Source: JAGQIB01 sp041393395 (GTDB taxonomy: Bacteria > ARS69). Taken from it: a stretch of 64,000 nucleotides of DNA. The notes beneath the pieces are model-generated. The model ran no database searches, was not told the origin of the DNA, and was given only the letters and a program-made list of their open reading frames with translations. A program made the translations under genes and the position numbers. Below, one piece after another: positions 54,362 through 62,578 of the stretch (position 1 is its first letter; the number at the start of each line of letters is the position of its first letter). The stretch covers positions 297,323 to 361,322 of the forward strand of contig JAWKKG010000007.1 of the NCBI GenBank assembly GCA_041393395.1, in the 5' to 3' direction.

Positions 54362-55198
54362 TCAGGACAGACCCGAGACACCGTGGGCCGAGCCGAGCAG
54401 CAGCGGCACGATCCACGAGGACAGGATCATGAGCACGAACGCGACGAGCGTGATGCCCACGCACCGGATGCCGCGCCAGCCCCGGAAGTAATAGAGCGAG
54501 AGCCCGATCGCGTACACGACCCACACCGCCGTCGTCGCGAGGACCTTGGGGTCTTCCCACGCGGGGTGATCCAGTACGCGGGCCCAGCCGAACGAACCGG
54601 CCACGATCGCGAGCGTCAGGAACACGAAGCCGAGCGTGGCGGAGCGGATCGCCATCTGCGCGAGCACGTCGAGCGGGGGCATCCGGTCCCAGAACAGCCC
54701 GAACCGCCGACGTTTCAGCGCGGAGTACAGCCCGAGGTAGAGCGTGGCGTACACGGCCCCGACGGCGAACGCCGTGTAGCCGAGGATCGCCGTGATCGCG
54801 TGGAATCCGAACCAGGGCTGGCTCAGGAGCTCGCTCGTGACCGGCCCCTGGAGCGGTGGTGCGAACACCGCGCCGGCCAGGAAGAACGTCGCGGCGCCGA
54901 GCAGGGGCACCGCCGCCGAGCGGTCGCCGTGGAGCGCCTCCAGGATCCCGTAGACGAGCGCCAGGGCGAAGCCGATCGTCCCGAGCCCCTCGGCCGGGGC
55001 GGCCAGCGGCGGCCGGCCGAAGGTCGTCACGAAGGCCGCGAACCGGAGCGCGAGAAGGGCCACGGAGACGGCCAGGAGGACCCGGGTCAGGGGCACCAGA
55101 CGGGTGTCCCGACGCCGAAAATCGGCCAGGTACGCCAGCGTGGTGCCAAGAAGTGCGATGGGAAGCCAAGGGACGAGCCCGTTCACCAGCGTCGACAA
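54362..55198 (-). CDS. HemX/CcsA-like cytochrome c assembly membrane protein
   Basis: 278 residues from TTG 55198 (AAGGAGG six bases upstream). Eight hydrophobic helices. CcsA/HemX-family elements: WFGFHAITAILGYTAFAVGA (His-containing helix), a Trp-rich loop SFGWARVLDHPAWEDPK in place of the CcsA WWD signature WGxxWxWDxxE, and a C-terminal helix pair. In Bacillus the order hemA-hemX-hemC-hemD-hemB-hemL is known. Here the gene precedes hemA, so HemX, a modulator of HemA level, fits best. A cytochrome c assembly role is the alternative. Confidence 0.82.
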   Translation of the reverse strand: MSTLVNGLVPWLPIALLGTTLAYLADFRRRDTRLVPLTRVLLAVSVALLALRFAAFVTTFGRPPLAAPAEGLGTIGFALALVYGILEALHGDRSAAVPLLGAATFFLAGAVFAPPLQGPVTSELLSQPWFGFHAITAILGYTAFAVGAVYATLYLGLYSALKRRRFGLFWDRMPPLDVLAQMAIRSATLGFVFLTLAIVAGSFGWARVLDHPAWEDPKVLATTAVWVVYAIGLSLYYFRGWRGIRCVGITLVAFVLMILSSWIVPLLLGSAHGVSGLS

Positions 55199-55347
55199 GG
55201 GCTTTCCTCCTTCTCCGGGCCGAGGTTCCGGTCCCGGGGCCCTTCCGTCAATACGGGGAGTCCCTCAAGGATCCGCGGCGCCCCGTCGATGCGGGAAAGG
55301 GGACGACGGTCGAACCGCCCCGATCAACGTCCAACCGGGAGAGGATC
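55199..55347. other. divergent intergenic region between heme operon and RDD gene
   Basis: 149 bases that must carry the promoters of both transcription units. Only weak candidates seen (a TTGACG hexamer on the minus strand near 55245). No riboswitch or hairpin recognised. Confidence 0.4.
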
Positions 55348-55929
55348 ATGAAGACGTGCGCCGTGTGCGACGAGCAGGTTACCCCCCGGGAGCTCCGCCA
55401 GGGCTCCGCGATCGCTCGCGGGGTCGAGGTCTATCATCGCGACTGCCACCGGGCGACCCAGGGATCCGTGAAATCCGGTTCTCGCCCGGCGGCCGCCGCG
55501 ACGTCTTTCGCGGGCTCCTCGGACTACGCATCCTTCGGGCGACGTCTCGGCGCCCATCTGCTGGACGGGATCATCCTCAATCTCGTGGTGATCGCGTGCG
55601 CGCTGCCCTTCGGCGTCCTCTCGGCGATGTCCGGCGGGGACCCGGGTGCCGGCTCGCTCATCGGTGGCGCGATCGGCTTCGTGCTGCCGCTCGTGTACTT
55701 CCTGTGGTTCTGGTCGAAGTCCGGCGCGACCCCCGGCAAGAAGCTGCTCGGCATCCAGATCGTGGGGCCGGACGGCGGCCCGCCGACGGCGGTCCAGTCG
55801 CTGATCCGGTACCTCGGCTACATCCCGTCGTCGCTGTTCTTCTGCCTCGGCTTCCTGTGGATGATCTGGGACGGCGAGAAGCGGACCTGGCACGACATGA
55901 TGGCCGGAACCCGGGTCGTCCGCGCCTAG
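55348..55929 (+). CDS. RDD-family membrane protein with N-terminal zinc ribbon
   Basis: 193 residues from ATG 55348 (GGGAGAGG upstream). N-terminal Cys/His cluster KTCAVCDEQVT followed by YHRDCHRATQ, consistent with one zinc site. RDD domain: ASFGRRLGAHLLDGIILNLV (Arg and Asp of the RDD name), two central helices, and SGATPGKKLLGIQIVGPDGG, ending EKRTWHDMMAGTRVV. RDD proteins are poorly understood; some move Na+/H+ or help envelope proteins. Divergent from the heme operon. No partner gene. Confidence 0.85.
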   Translation: MKTCAVCDEQVTPRELRQGSAIARGVEVYHRDCHRATQGSVKSGSRPAAAATSFAGSSDYASFGRRLGAHLLDGIILNLVVIACALPFGVLSAMSGGDPGAGSLIGGAIGFVLPLVYFLWFWSKSGATPGKKLLGIQIVGPDGGPPTAVQSLIRYLGYIPSSLFFCLGFLWMIWDGEKRTWHDMMAGTRVVRA

Positions 55930-55971
55930 CTGCGGCGGTCCCGGCCTCGCCGGGCGAACGAAAATCGCGTC

Positions 55972-56000
55972 TTTCCAGTCCGCGGCGGATCGGCTATCTT
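55972..56000 (+). promoter_or_regulatory. tRNA-Leu promoter
   Basis: TTTCCA (55972-55977), 17-base spacer, TATCTT (55995-56000); transcription should begin ~7 bases before the tRNA at 56014. Confidence 0.5.
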
Positions 56001-56013
56001 GCTCCGTCCAGAC

Positions 56014-56100
56014 GCCGAAGTGGTGAAACTGGTAGACGCGCACGGTTCAGGGCCGTGTGGGGGCAACCCCGTGTGGGTTCGAATCCCACCTTCGGCACCA
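56014..56100 (+). tRNA. tRNA-Leu (CAG)
   Basis: 87 bases including an encoded CCA. Acceptor GCCGAAG pairs with CTTCGGC. Anticodon stem CACGG/CCGTG with loop TTCAGGG gives anticodon CAG. Long variable arm (class II) and T loop GTTCGAATCC confirm leucine. Confidence 0.97.
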
Positions 56101-56109
56101 GTTCTCGGG

Positions 56110-56133
56110 AGGCGGCCCTTCGGGGCCGCCTTT
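56110..56133 (+). terminator. intrinsic terminator after tRNA-Leu
   Basis: GGCGGCCC (56111-56118), tetraloop TTCG, GGGCCGCC (56123-56130), then TTT. Strong GC stem. Confidence 0.8.
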
Positions 56134-56208
56134 CGCGTTTCGGCCCGTTTCGGCCGGGGAGACCCCGGCGGTTGACAGGCCGGGAGGGCGCATAGGACGC
56201 TCCGGGGG

Positions 56209-57432
56209 ATGGCCATCTCGAATCTCGGGCGCCGCGCGGTCCCCTGGCTGCTCGGCCTCTTCGCGCTCTTCACGCCGTTCAGCATCGCGGGCGCCCACGT
56301 CAGCCTGTCGCTGGCCCTGCTGGCGGCGCTGACGGACCCCGCGTGTCGCGCCGCCATGGCGCGGCTGGGACGCCATCGGCTCGCGCTCCCGCTGCTCGCC
56401 TGGATCGCGGTTCACCTCCTCGCGGTGGCCTTTGCGCTCGACGTGGGCGGCTCGGCCGAGAAGCTCAAGAAGCTCGCCCTGCTCGTCCTCATTCCGCTCG
56501 GCGCGCTGCCGTCCGTCCGGAGGGCGCTGCGCCCGCTGCTCGCGGTGCTGATCGGCTCCACCGCGGTCGTGTCCGTGTGGGGGCTCGTGGACCACTTCCT
56601 GCACGGAGGCGGGCTCGAGGCGCGCCTGCACGGCGTGTTCGGCTTCTACATGACGGTCGCGGGGATCCTCATGATGGTCGGGCTCCTCTGCGTGGCGCAG
56701 CTGCTGGCCGCCGCGAAGGACCCGCACTCGCGACGGGTGGGATTCCTGTCCGGTTCGGGTCTCGCGATCCTCGTCGCCCTGATCGCGACGTACACGCGCG
56801 GCAGCTGGCTCGGCTTCGCGGCCGGGGTGGCGTGGCTGCTCCGCAAGCGGTGGCTGCTGCTGCTGTCGCTCGGGGCGGTGGTCGTGGCCGTGTTCGTGTT
56901 CGGCGCGCCGGCGCTGCGGGATCGCGCGGCATCCATCGTGGACCCGAATCACCGATTGAACGTGGAGCGCGTGGCGATCTGGCGCACCGGGATCGACCTC
57001 GTGAAGGAGCATCCGCTCACGGGAGTGGGGCTCGTGATCCCGAAGGAGGAGATGGATCGCGAGTTCGACACGCCGTACGGCCCGGTGAAGCCGCACAGCC
57101 ACATGCACAACGCCTACCTGCAGATCGCGGTGGCGATGGGGCTGCCGGCGCTCGCGGTGTTCCTGTGGCTGATCGTCGCGCTGTTCCGCACGGCGCGGTG
57201 CGCCCCGCGGGGATGCATCCGGAATCTCTGGGAGGAAGGGCTGGTCGCGGCGTACCCCGCGATCCTGATCGGCCTCCTCGTGAACGGGCTCGTCGAGTGG
57301 AACTTCGGGGACTCGGAGATCATCGGGCTCCTGTGGCTGCTCACGGGAACGCTGGTGGGGATCGAGACCACGGACCAGTTCGAGCCGGCCGGACCCACCG
57401 GGTCGATCGTGCCCGGCCGGCCGGCGGAGTAG
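56209..57432 (+). CDS. O-antigen ligase/polymerase-like membrane protein
   Basis: 407 residues from ATG 56209. About ten hydrophobic helices and the Wzy_C (O-antigen ligase) features: a hydrophobic core LATYTRGSWLG-type region (ALIATYTRGSWLGFAAGVAW), and the long periplasmic loop carrying NVERVAIWRTGIDLVKEHPL, GVGLVIP and HSHMHNAYLQIAVAMGLPAL (the H..HN.YL..-type motif). Transfers or polymerises undecaprenyl-linked glycans onto lipid A core or another acceptor. It is isolated from any visible glycosyltransferase cluster. A TTGACA at 56172-56177 lies 31 bases before the ATG. Confidence 0.85.
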   Translation: MAISNLGRRAVPWLLGLFALFTPFSIAGAHVSLSLALLAALTDPACRAAMARLGRHRLALPLLAWIAVHLLAVAFALDVGGSAEKLKKLALLVLIPLGALPSVRRALRPLLAVLIGSTAVVSVWGLVDHFLHGGGLEARLHGVFGFYMTVAGILMMVGLLCVAQLLAAAKDPHSRRVGFLSGSGLAILVALIATYTRGSWLGFAAGVAWLLRKRWLLLLSLGAVVVAVFVFGAPALRDRAASIVDPNHRLNVERVAIWRTGIDLVKEHPLTGVGLVIPKEEMDREFDTPYGPVKPHSHMHNAYLQIAVAMGLPALAVFLWLIVALFRTARCAPRGCIRNLWEEGLVAAYPAILIGLLVNGLVEWNFGDSEIIGLLWLLTGTLVGIETTDQFEPAGPTGSIVPGRPAE

Positions 57433-57470
57433 CCCGGACCCGGGTCGGGCCGCGCCCTCCGACCCCGGCG

Positions 57471-57499
57471 TCGCCAGCCCGCGGCCCGGATGATATCTT
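57471..57499 (+). promoter_or_regulatory. smpB promoter
   Basis: TCGCCA (57471-57476), 17-base spacer, TATCTT (57494-57499). Same -10 as the tRNA-Leu and tRNA-Lys promoters. Predicted start ~24 bases before the smpB ATG. Confidence 0.5.
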
Positions 57500-57529
57500 G
57501 CACGGTCCTCGCAACCGGGAACGAGATCG

Positions 57530-58006
57530 ATGGCCCAGGAGTCCGGCCCCTCGCTCATCACGTCGAACCGCAAGGCGCGACACGACTACGAGATCCTCGA
57601 GACGTTCGAGGCCGGCCTCGTGCTGACCGGGACCGAGGTGAAGTCGTTGCGGGCGGGGAAGGCGAGCCTGGCCGAGGCGTACGCGCGACTTCGCGGAGAC
57701 GAGGTCTGGCTCATCGGCGCGCACATTCCCGAGTACTCGCACGGCAATCGCGAGAACCACGAGCCCACGCGCGCGCGGAAGCTCCTGCTGCATCGCCGCG
57801 AGATCGAACGGCTGCGCGGCCAGATCGAGCAGAAGGGACTGACACTCGTCCCGCTGCGCTTGTACTGGAGCAAGGGCCGGGCGAAGCTCGAGTTCGCGCT
57901 CGGGCGCGGCAAGAAGCACTGGGACAAGCGCGAGGACACGGCGAAGCGGGAGGCGCAGCGCGACATGGACCGCGCGCTGTCGCGTCGAACGAAGGGGGAC
58001 GAATGA
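57530..58006 (+). CDS. smpB: SsrA-binding protein SmpB
   Basis: 158 residues. Opening ITSNRKARHDYEILETFEAG and GTEVKSLRAGKASLAEAYAR, then HIPEYSHGNRENHEPTRARK with the conserved His/Asn, and LLLHRREIERLRG; basic C-terminal tail (LGRGKKHWDKREDTAKREAQ) that enters the ribosomal mRNA channel. Binds tmRNA, whose gene lies at 63407 in the same window, for rescue of stalled ribosomes. Its stop overlaps the amidase start. Confidence 0.97.
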   Translation: MAQESGPSLITSNRKARHDYEILETFEAGLVLTGTEVKSLRAGKASLAEAYARLRGDEVWLIGAHIPEYSHGNRENHEPTRARKLLLHRREIERLRGQIEQKGLTLVPLRLYWSKGRAKLEFALGRGKKHWDKREDTAKREAQRDMDRALSRRTKGDE

Positions 58007-59436
58007 CCGGGCGACGGGGCCGAGGAGTCCTGCTGGCGGGGGCGCTGCTGCTGGCGGCGCTCGGGCCGGCGGGGGCGCTTGCGGCGAGTGAGCCGGACAA
58101 GCTCGACGGCTCGGTCGTCACGCCGGAACGGTCCGGGGCGCGACACCTCGACGTCTACCGCACCGGAGGCGTGGACTACGTCGACGTGAACGAGGTCGCG
58201 CGCATCTTCCGCGGGACGAAGTTCTGGCGAGCGGAGATCGAGAAGCTCGTGCTGCGGTTCGGCGATCGCCGCCTCAAGCTCACGGTCGGGAGCCCGTACG
58301 TCTACGTGGACGAGCAGGGCACGAACCTGTACGCGCCGGTGCGCTGGATCGACGGCCGCATCTTCGTCCCGATGTCGTTCGTGACCGACGTGGTGGATCC
58401 GATCGTGCCCGAGGCGGTCGCGTGGGATGCGGTGTCGCTGCGCCTGCGGGTCGACTCGAGCGACCCGAACATCCGCGCGATCGAGGTGTCCGCGCGCCAG
58501 AACGGTGTCGTCGCGGAGCTGCGCCTCGCGGATCCGCTCGCGGCCACGATCTCGGTGGAGGGGACGCGCGCGGAGCTGCGGATTCCGGGCGGCGTGTTCG
58601 TGCCCGGGACGCGCGCCGCGGGATCGGGCGGGACGCTGGTCCGCAACGTGACCACCCGGCAGGACGGCGGCGAGGCCGTGGTGACGTTCGAGCTCGCGGT
58701 GGAGGACGTCTCGGCGGAGACCATGTCCCGCACGTCGCCGCCGCGCATCCTGGTGACGTTCCGGGAGCCGGGCGGCGAGCTGCCGCTGCCGGGCTACGAG
58801 GGCGTGGCGCCGTCGATGGCGCCGCGCGTGGTCGTGGTGGACGCCGGGCACGGCGGGTCGGACGCGGGCGTTTCGGCGGGCGGCGCGCTCGAGAAGGACG
58901 TGACGCTGGCGATGTCGCGCGAGATCGCGCGCCGCCTGCGCGACGCCGGCTTCACCGTGGTCCTCACGCGCGACGGCGATCGTTTCCTGTCCGGCGACGA
59001 CCGCGCGACGCGCGCGAACACCGCGTCCGCCGATCTCTTCCTCTCCGTGCACGCGAACGCATGGTTCGACGACGCGATGACCGGATTCTCGATCGGGCTG
59101 CCGCGGTCGGCCGGCGGCGGCACCGGCGACGGCACGTTCCGCGCGTGGGGCGAGCGTGCCGCGCGCACCACTGGCGACGAGGACCTGTGCGCCGAGCTCG
59201 TGGCGGAGTCGCTCGAGACGCGGCTCGCGCTGCCGAACCGCGGGACACGTCGGGCCGAGTTCGCGCCGCTCGCGGGTACCGGCTGCGCGGCGATGCTGCT
59301 CGAGTGCGGATTCCTCACGAACCCGGTCGACGCCGCGCGGCTCACGTCGCCGGATCAGCAGGCGGCGTTCGCCGAGGCGGTCGCGCGCGCGATCGCGGCG
59401 TGGCGGGATCAGCTCGAGGCGGGAGGGACGCCGTGA
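58003..59436 (+). CDS. N-acetylmuramoyl-L-alanine amidase (Amidase_3)
   Basis: 477 residues from ATG 58003 overlapping the smpB stop. Signal peptide LLAGALLLAALGPAGALAA. Residues ~45-130 resemble a copper-amine-oxidase-N-like beta domain (VDYVDVNEVARIF, RIFVPMSFVTDVV) and the middle is AMIN-like. Catalytic domain from ~280: VVVDAGHGGSDAGVSAGGAL (Zn His), KDVTLAMSREIARRL with the metal Glu, ADLFLSVHANAWF (second His), and LLECGFLTNPVDAARL (catalytic Glu). Cleaves the amide bond between MurNAc and the stem peptide in cell separation or recycling. The next gene encodes a GerMN-domain protein. Confidence 0.92.
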   Translation: MTGRRGRGVLLAGALLLAALGPAGALAASEPDKLDGSVVTPERSGARHLDVYRTGGVDYVDVNEVARIFRGTKFWRAEIEKLVLRFGDRRLKLTVGSPYVYVDEQGTNLYAPVRWIDGRIFVPMSFVTDVVDPIVPEAVAWDAVSLRLRVDSSDPNIRAIEVSARQNGVVAELRLADPLAATISVEGTRAELRIPGGVFVPGTRAAGSGGTLVRNVTTRQDGGEAVVTFELAVEDVSAETMSRTSPPRILVTFREPGGELPLPGYEGVAPSMAPRVVVVDAGHGGSDAGVSAGGALEKDVTLAMSREIARRLRDAGFTVVLTRDGDRFLSGDDRATRANTASADLFLSVHANAWFDDAMTGFSIGLPRSAGGGTGDGTFRAWGERAARTTGDEDLCAELVAESLETRLALPNRGTRRAEFAPLAGTGCAAMLLECGFLTNPVDAARLTSPDQQAAFAEAVARAIAAWRDQLEAGGTP

Positions 59437-59963
59437 AGCGCTGGCAGATCGGCGCGGCGCTCGCGCTCCTGATCGCGATCGGCATGGCGATGTTCGTCGC
59501 GCTGAACCGCGAGGACGAGGCGTCGCTCGCGGTGCCGCCGATGTCGCTGAAGGGCACGCGGACGATCGAGCTCCTGTTCCCGGGGTTCCGGGGCGGCGTG
59601 GCGCGCGAGTCGCGCGAGATCGTGAGCGAGGACTCGCTGGAGGGCGACGTGCGCACGGCGATCGAGGCGTTGATCGCCGGTTCCGAGCAGGGCGCGCGCC
59701 CCGTGCCCGCGGCCACGATCGTGCGCAACGTCTTCTGGGACGGCGAGGGCGAGCTGACGATCTCGTTCTCGGAGCACCTGCGCTCGGATCATCCGGGCGG
59801 CTCCGAGGCCGAGTTCGCCACGTTGCGGAGCATCGTGGGCACCATCGGTACGAGTTTCCCCGGCGTCGACGCGGTGCGGATCCTGATCGAGGGCGATGTC
59901 GTGTCTTCGCTCGCCGGGCACGCGGATCTCTCGCATCCGCTGCGCACGGCGGACTTCCGATAA
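59433..59963 (+). CDS. GerMN-domain membrane-anchored protein
   Basis: 176 residues from GTG 59433 (GTGA overlap with the amidase stop). N-terminal membrane anchor IGAALALLIAIGMAMFVAL. The rest is one GerMN/Spo-type domain: GDVRTAIEALIAGSEQGARP, VFWDGEGELTISFSEHLRSD, ATLRSIVGTIGTSFPGVDAV and the terminal ILIEGDVV. GerMN proteins pair with amidases in spore formers and with lytic enzymes elsewhere; together with the overlapping amidase gene this suggests a role in peptidoglycan remodelling. Confidence 0.82.
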   Translation: MKRWQIGAALALLIAIGMAMFVALNREDEASLAVPPMSLKGTRTIELLFPGFRGGVARESREIVSEDSLEGDVRTAIEALIAGSEQGARPVPAATIVRNVFWDGEGELTISFSEHLRSDHPGGSEAEFATLRSIVGTIGTSFPGVDAVRILIEGDVVSSLAGHADLSHPLRTADFR

Positions 59964-59994
59964 ACGTCGCCCGGGGCGGGCGAAGGAGACGAGC

Positions 59995-60717
59995 ATGGGT
60001 CGACCCGACGGACGCGCGGCGGACGAGCTTCGGAGCGTGAGCCTGGAGCTCGGCTGGACGAAGCACGCGGAGGGCTCCTGCCTGATCCGCATGGGCGACA
60101 CCTGGGTGCTGTGCACCGCCAGCGTGGAGGACGGCGTGCCGCCGTTCCTGCGCGGTCAGGGTCGCGGCTGGGTCACGGCCGAGTACGGCATGCTGCCGCG
60201 CAGCACCACGGATCGCTCGCGTCGCAATCTCGGCGGCGGGCGCACGCTGGAGATCCAGCGCCTGATCGGCCGCTCGCTGCGGGCCGTGACGGACTTCGAT
60301 GCGCTCGGCGAGCGCACGATCACGCTGGACTGCGACGTGCTGCAGGCGGACGGCGGGACGCGCACCGCCGCGATCACGGGGGCCTGTGTGGCGATGTTCG
60401 AGGCGTGCGAGCACCTGCGCAAGAACGACCGCATCTCCAAGTGGCCGCTCAAGGACCTCGTGGCGGCGGTGAGTGTGGGCGTGATCGACGGCGAGCCGCG
60501 TCTCGATCTTCCGTACGTGGAGGACTCCGCGGCCGACGTGGACATGAACGTCGTGATGACGGCGGGCGGGAAGTTCGTGGAGGTCCAGGGTACGGCCGAG
60601 TCCGAGCCGTTCGATCGCGCGGCGCTCGATCGTCTGCTGGAGCTCGCCGGCCTCGGGATCGATCGTCTGGTCGAGGCGCAGCGTTCCGCGCTCGGCCTGG
60701 AGGCGCCGACCGCGTGA
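59995..60717 (+). CDS. rph: ribonuclease PH
   Basis: 240 residues from ATG 59995 (GAAGGAGAC upstream). RNase PH signature: GRPDGRAADELRSVSLELGW, VLCTASVEDGVPPFL, GWVTAEYGMLPRSTTDRSRR, GRTLEIQRLIGRSLRAV, TLDCDVLQADGGTRTAAITG and NVVMTAGGKFVEVQGTAE. Phosphate-dependent exonuclease that trims tRNA 3' ends. Length normal. Followed by rdgB with a four-base overlap, a pairing common in bacteria. Confidence 0.97.
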   Translation: MGRPDGRAADELRSVSLELGWTKHAEGSCLIRMGDTWVLCTASVEDGVPPFLRGQGRGWVTAEYGMLPRSTTDRSRRNLGGGRTLEIQRLIGRSLRAVTDFDALGERTITLDCDVLQADGGTRTAAITGACVAMFEACEHLRKNDRISKWPLKDLVAAVSVGVIDGEPRLDLPYVEDSAADVDMNVVMTAGGKFVEVQGTAESEPFDRAALDRLLELAGLGIDRLVEAQRSALGLEAPTA

Positions 60718-61361
60718 GCACTCGAGAAGTCGTGAGCACCGGGAAGATCACAGGCGGCGCCGGGAAGGTCGTGCTCGCCACGCGCAATCTGCACAAGGTC
60801 GATGAGCTCGTGGAGGCGTTCGCCTGGATCGACCTCGCGATGGTGTCGCTCGCGGTGTTCCGCGACGCGCCCGAGGTCGAGGAGGACGGCGACACGTTCG
60901 AGGCGAACGCGCGCAAGAAGGCGCGCGCGATCGCGGACTACACCGGCTGCTTCGCGCTCGCGGACGATTCCGGGCTGTGCGTGGATGCGCTGGACGGCGT
61001 TCCCGGCGTGCGGTCCGCGCGCTTCGCCGGCGAGAGCGCGACCGATGCCGATAACCGGGCCGAGCTGCTGCGCCGGCTGAAGGGCGTGACGGAGCGCGGG
61101 GCGGAGTTCGTGTGCGTGCTCGTGCTCGCGGACCCGAACGGCGGCGAGTTCGCGATCACGGGTCGCTGCCGCGGCGCGATCCTCTGGGCCGAGCGCGGGC
61201 ACGAGGGATTCGGCTACGACTCGCTGTTCCTGCCGGAGGGCGAGGAGCGGACGTTCGCGGAGATGACGCGCGCCGAGAAGGCGCGGCTGTCGCACCGCGG
61301 GCGCGCGATCCAGGCGGCCCGGGCGCCGTTCCGGGCGGCGCTGGAGGCCGGGCGGGTCTAG
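60714..61361 (+). CDS. rdgB: XTP/dITP pyrophosphatase (HAM1 family)
   Basis: 215 residues from GTG 60714 (GTGA overlap with rph). HAM1 motifs: KVVLATRNLHKVDELVEAF, FEANARKKARAIADYTGCFA, LADDSGLCVDALDGVPGVRS, RFAGESATDADNRAELLRRL, and ERGHEGFGYDSLFLPEGEER with KARLSHRGRAIQ. Removes non-canonical purine nucleotides. A GTG further downstream (the second, at ~60732) could also start the protein. Length slightly longer than E. coli RdgB (197). Confidence 0.95.
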   Translation: MSTREVVSTGKITGGAGKVVLATRNLHKVDELVEAFAWIDLAMVSLAVFRDAPEVEEDGDTFEANARKKARAIADYTGCFALADDSGLCVDALDGVPGVRSARFAGESATDADNRAELLRRLKGVTERGAEFVCVLVLADPNGGEFAITGRCRGAILWAERGHEGFGYDSLFLPEGEERTFAEMTRAEKARLSHRGRAIQAARAPFRAALEAGRV

Positions 61362-61380
61362 GGGACGGATCGGCCCATCG

Positions 61381-62400
61381 TCACCGGTACATCTGCTTCA
61401 CGCGTCCCCAGCTCGCGGCGTCCACGGAGACCGGTCCGCAGCCGACGCCGAGCGCCCCCACGAGACCGCAGACACTCTGGGCCGGAGCGCAGGGCGATTG
61501 CGCGCTGAGGTGGAAGTCGAGGGTCGTGAGGTTGCAGAACAGCGGGTCCTCGGCGAGGTTGTTCGAGATCGTGTCCTGGCCGGAGATGCACCCGACCCAG
61601 TCGCCGAGACCGTTGCCGAACACGTCGGAGCACGAGAACGACACGGACCCGTTCGACGTGCAGTTCACCGCCCTCCAGGCGTTGAACGCCACGATGGAGT
61701 TCTGCACGACCACGTGACCGTTGCTCGCGGCCACGATTCCATGCACGTCGTTCATCGCCACCGTGGAATTGCGAACGGTGGTCGTCGCGTTGCGGACGTT
61801 GAGCCCGCTCCCGCCGTGCGCGGCCACGATGAGACAATCCTCGATCGTGACGTTCGCGTTGTACGCCTGGACCGCCACGGGCTCTCCGGCGCCCCAGTTT
61901 CCCCGTACCGTGGTCCCCTCGAGTCGTCCGCCCGGGCCGAAGAACGCGATGCCCGCGCCCCAGGTTCCATTGGACTGATTCGCCTCGATGACGCACCCGG
62001 TGATGGTGGGGGAGGCGTTCCATGCGAAGACGCCCCCGGCGGTCCAGTCGTAGCCCCCGGTGATGGTGATGTTGCGGACGGTCGCGTTCGCGCTCTCTCC
62101 GGAGTGGAAGTAGAAGCCGCGCGACTCGAGCTCGCTGTCGATCACGCAATCGCTCGCGTTGCCGGAGGCGGATTCCACGGTGATGCCCTTGCCGTGGAAG
62201 TCGATTCCTCGATTCCCGGGTCCGCGAAACGTGCCGTCGGCCAGGGAGATGACGTCGCCGCTGTCGGCGGCATCGATGCCGTCCTGGATGGTCGGGAGAT
62301 CTCCGGTGCCGTCGGGCCGGATCAGGAACGTCGCGGCGAGGGCGCTTCCGGACGAGAGCGAACCGAGCAGCAGCAGGAGGAGGAGGAACGGGGCGCGCAT
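61381..62400 (-). CDS. beta-helix protein with W-K-Y-R C-terminal tail (stand-alone)
   Basis: 339 residues from ATG 62400 (GGAGGG upstream). Signal peptide LLLLLLLGSLSSGSALAATF. Beta-helix plan like the genes at 34745 and 41570: RPDGTGDLPTIQDGIDAADS, DVISLADGTFRG, rungs such as VRNITITGGYDWTAGGVFAW and IEDCLIVAAHGGSGLNVRNA, a Cys pair near the end, and CGLVGALGVGCG followed by PVSVDAASWGRVKQMYR as the last residues. Convergent with rdgB; not part of a module, which shows that the tail is not limited to the 31-45 kb cluster. Confidence 0.8.
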   Translation of the reverse strand: MRAPFLLLLLLLGSLSSGSALAATFLIRPDGTGDLPTIQDGIDAADSGDVISLADGTFRGPGNRGIDFHGKGITVESASGNASDCVIDSELESRGFYFHSGESANATVRNITITGGYDWTAGGVFAWNASPTITGCVIEANQSNGTWGAGIAFFGPGGRLEGTTVRGNWGAGEPVAVQAYNANVTIEDCLIVAAHGGSGLNVRNATTTVRNSTVAMNDVHGIVAASNGHVVVQNSIVAFNAWRAVNCTSNGSVSFSCSDVFGNGLGDWVGCISGQDTISNNLAEDPLFCNLTTLDFHLSAQSPCAPAQSVCGLVGALGVGCGPVSVDAASWGRVKQMYR

Positions 62401-62548
62401 GGAACCCTCCGGTGAGAGCGGATCTCCGCGTGAGACAGGGGTGAGGGCCGGGGGGAACCGGAGCGTAGTTTCTCGGCCGGGGAGGCCGCAAGCCGAGTGT
62501 GGAGAGTGGCGGCGAGAGGCCCGGGCCGCCCGCGCCGAACGGCCGGTC

Positions 62549-62578
62549 TGGACAGCGACGGGGGAGGCGCGCTACCTT
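62549..62578 (+). promoter_or_regulatory. possible promoter of the tRNA-Pro cluster
   Basis: TGGACA (62549-62554), 18-base spacer, TACCTT (62573-62578). Lies 76 bases before tRNA-Pro, so a closer promoter is also possible. Confidence 0.35.
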
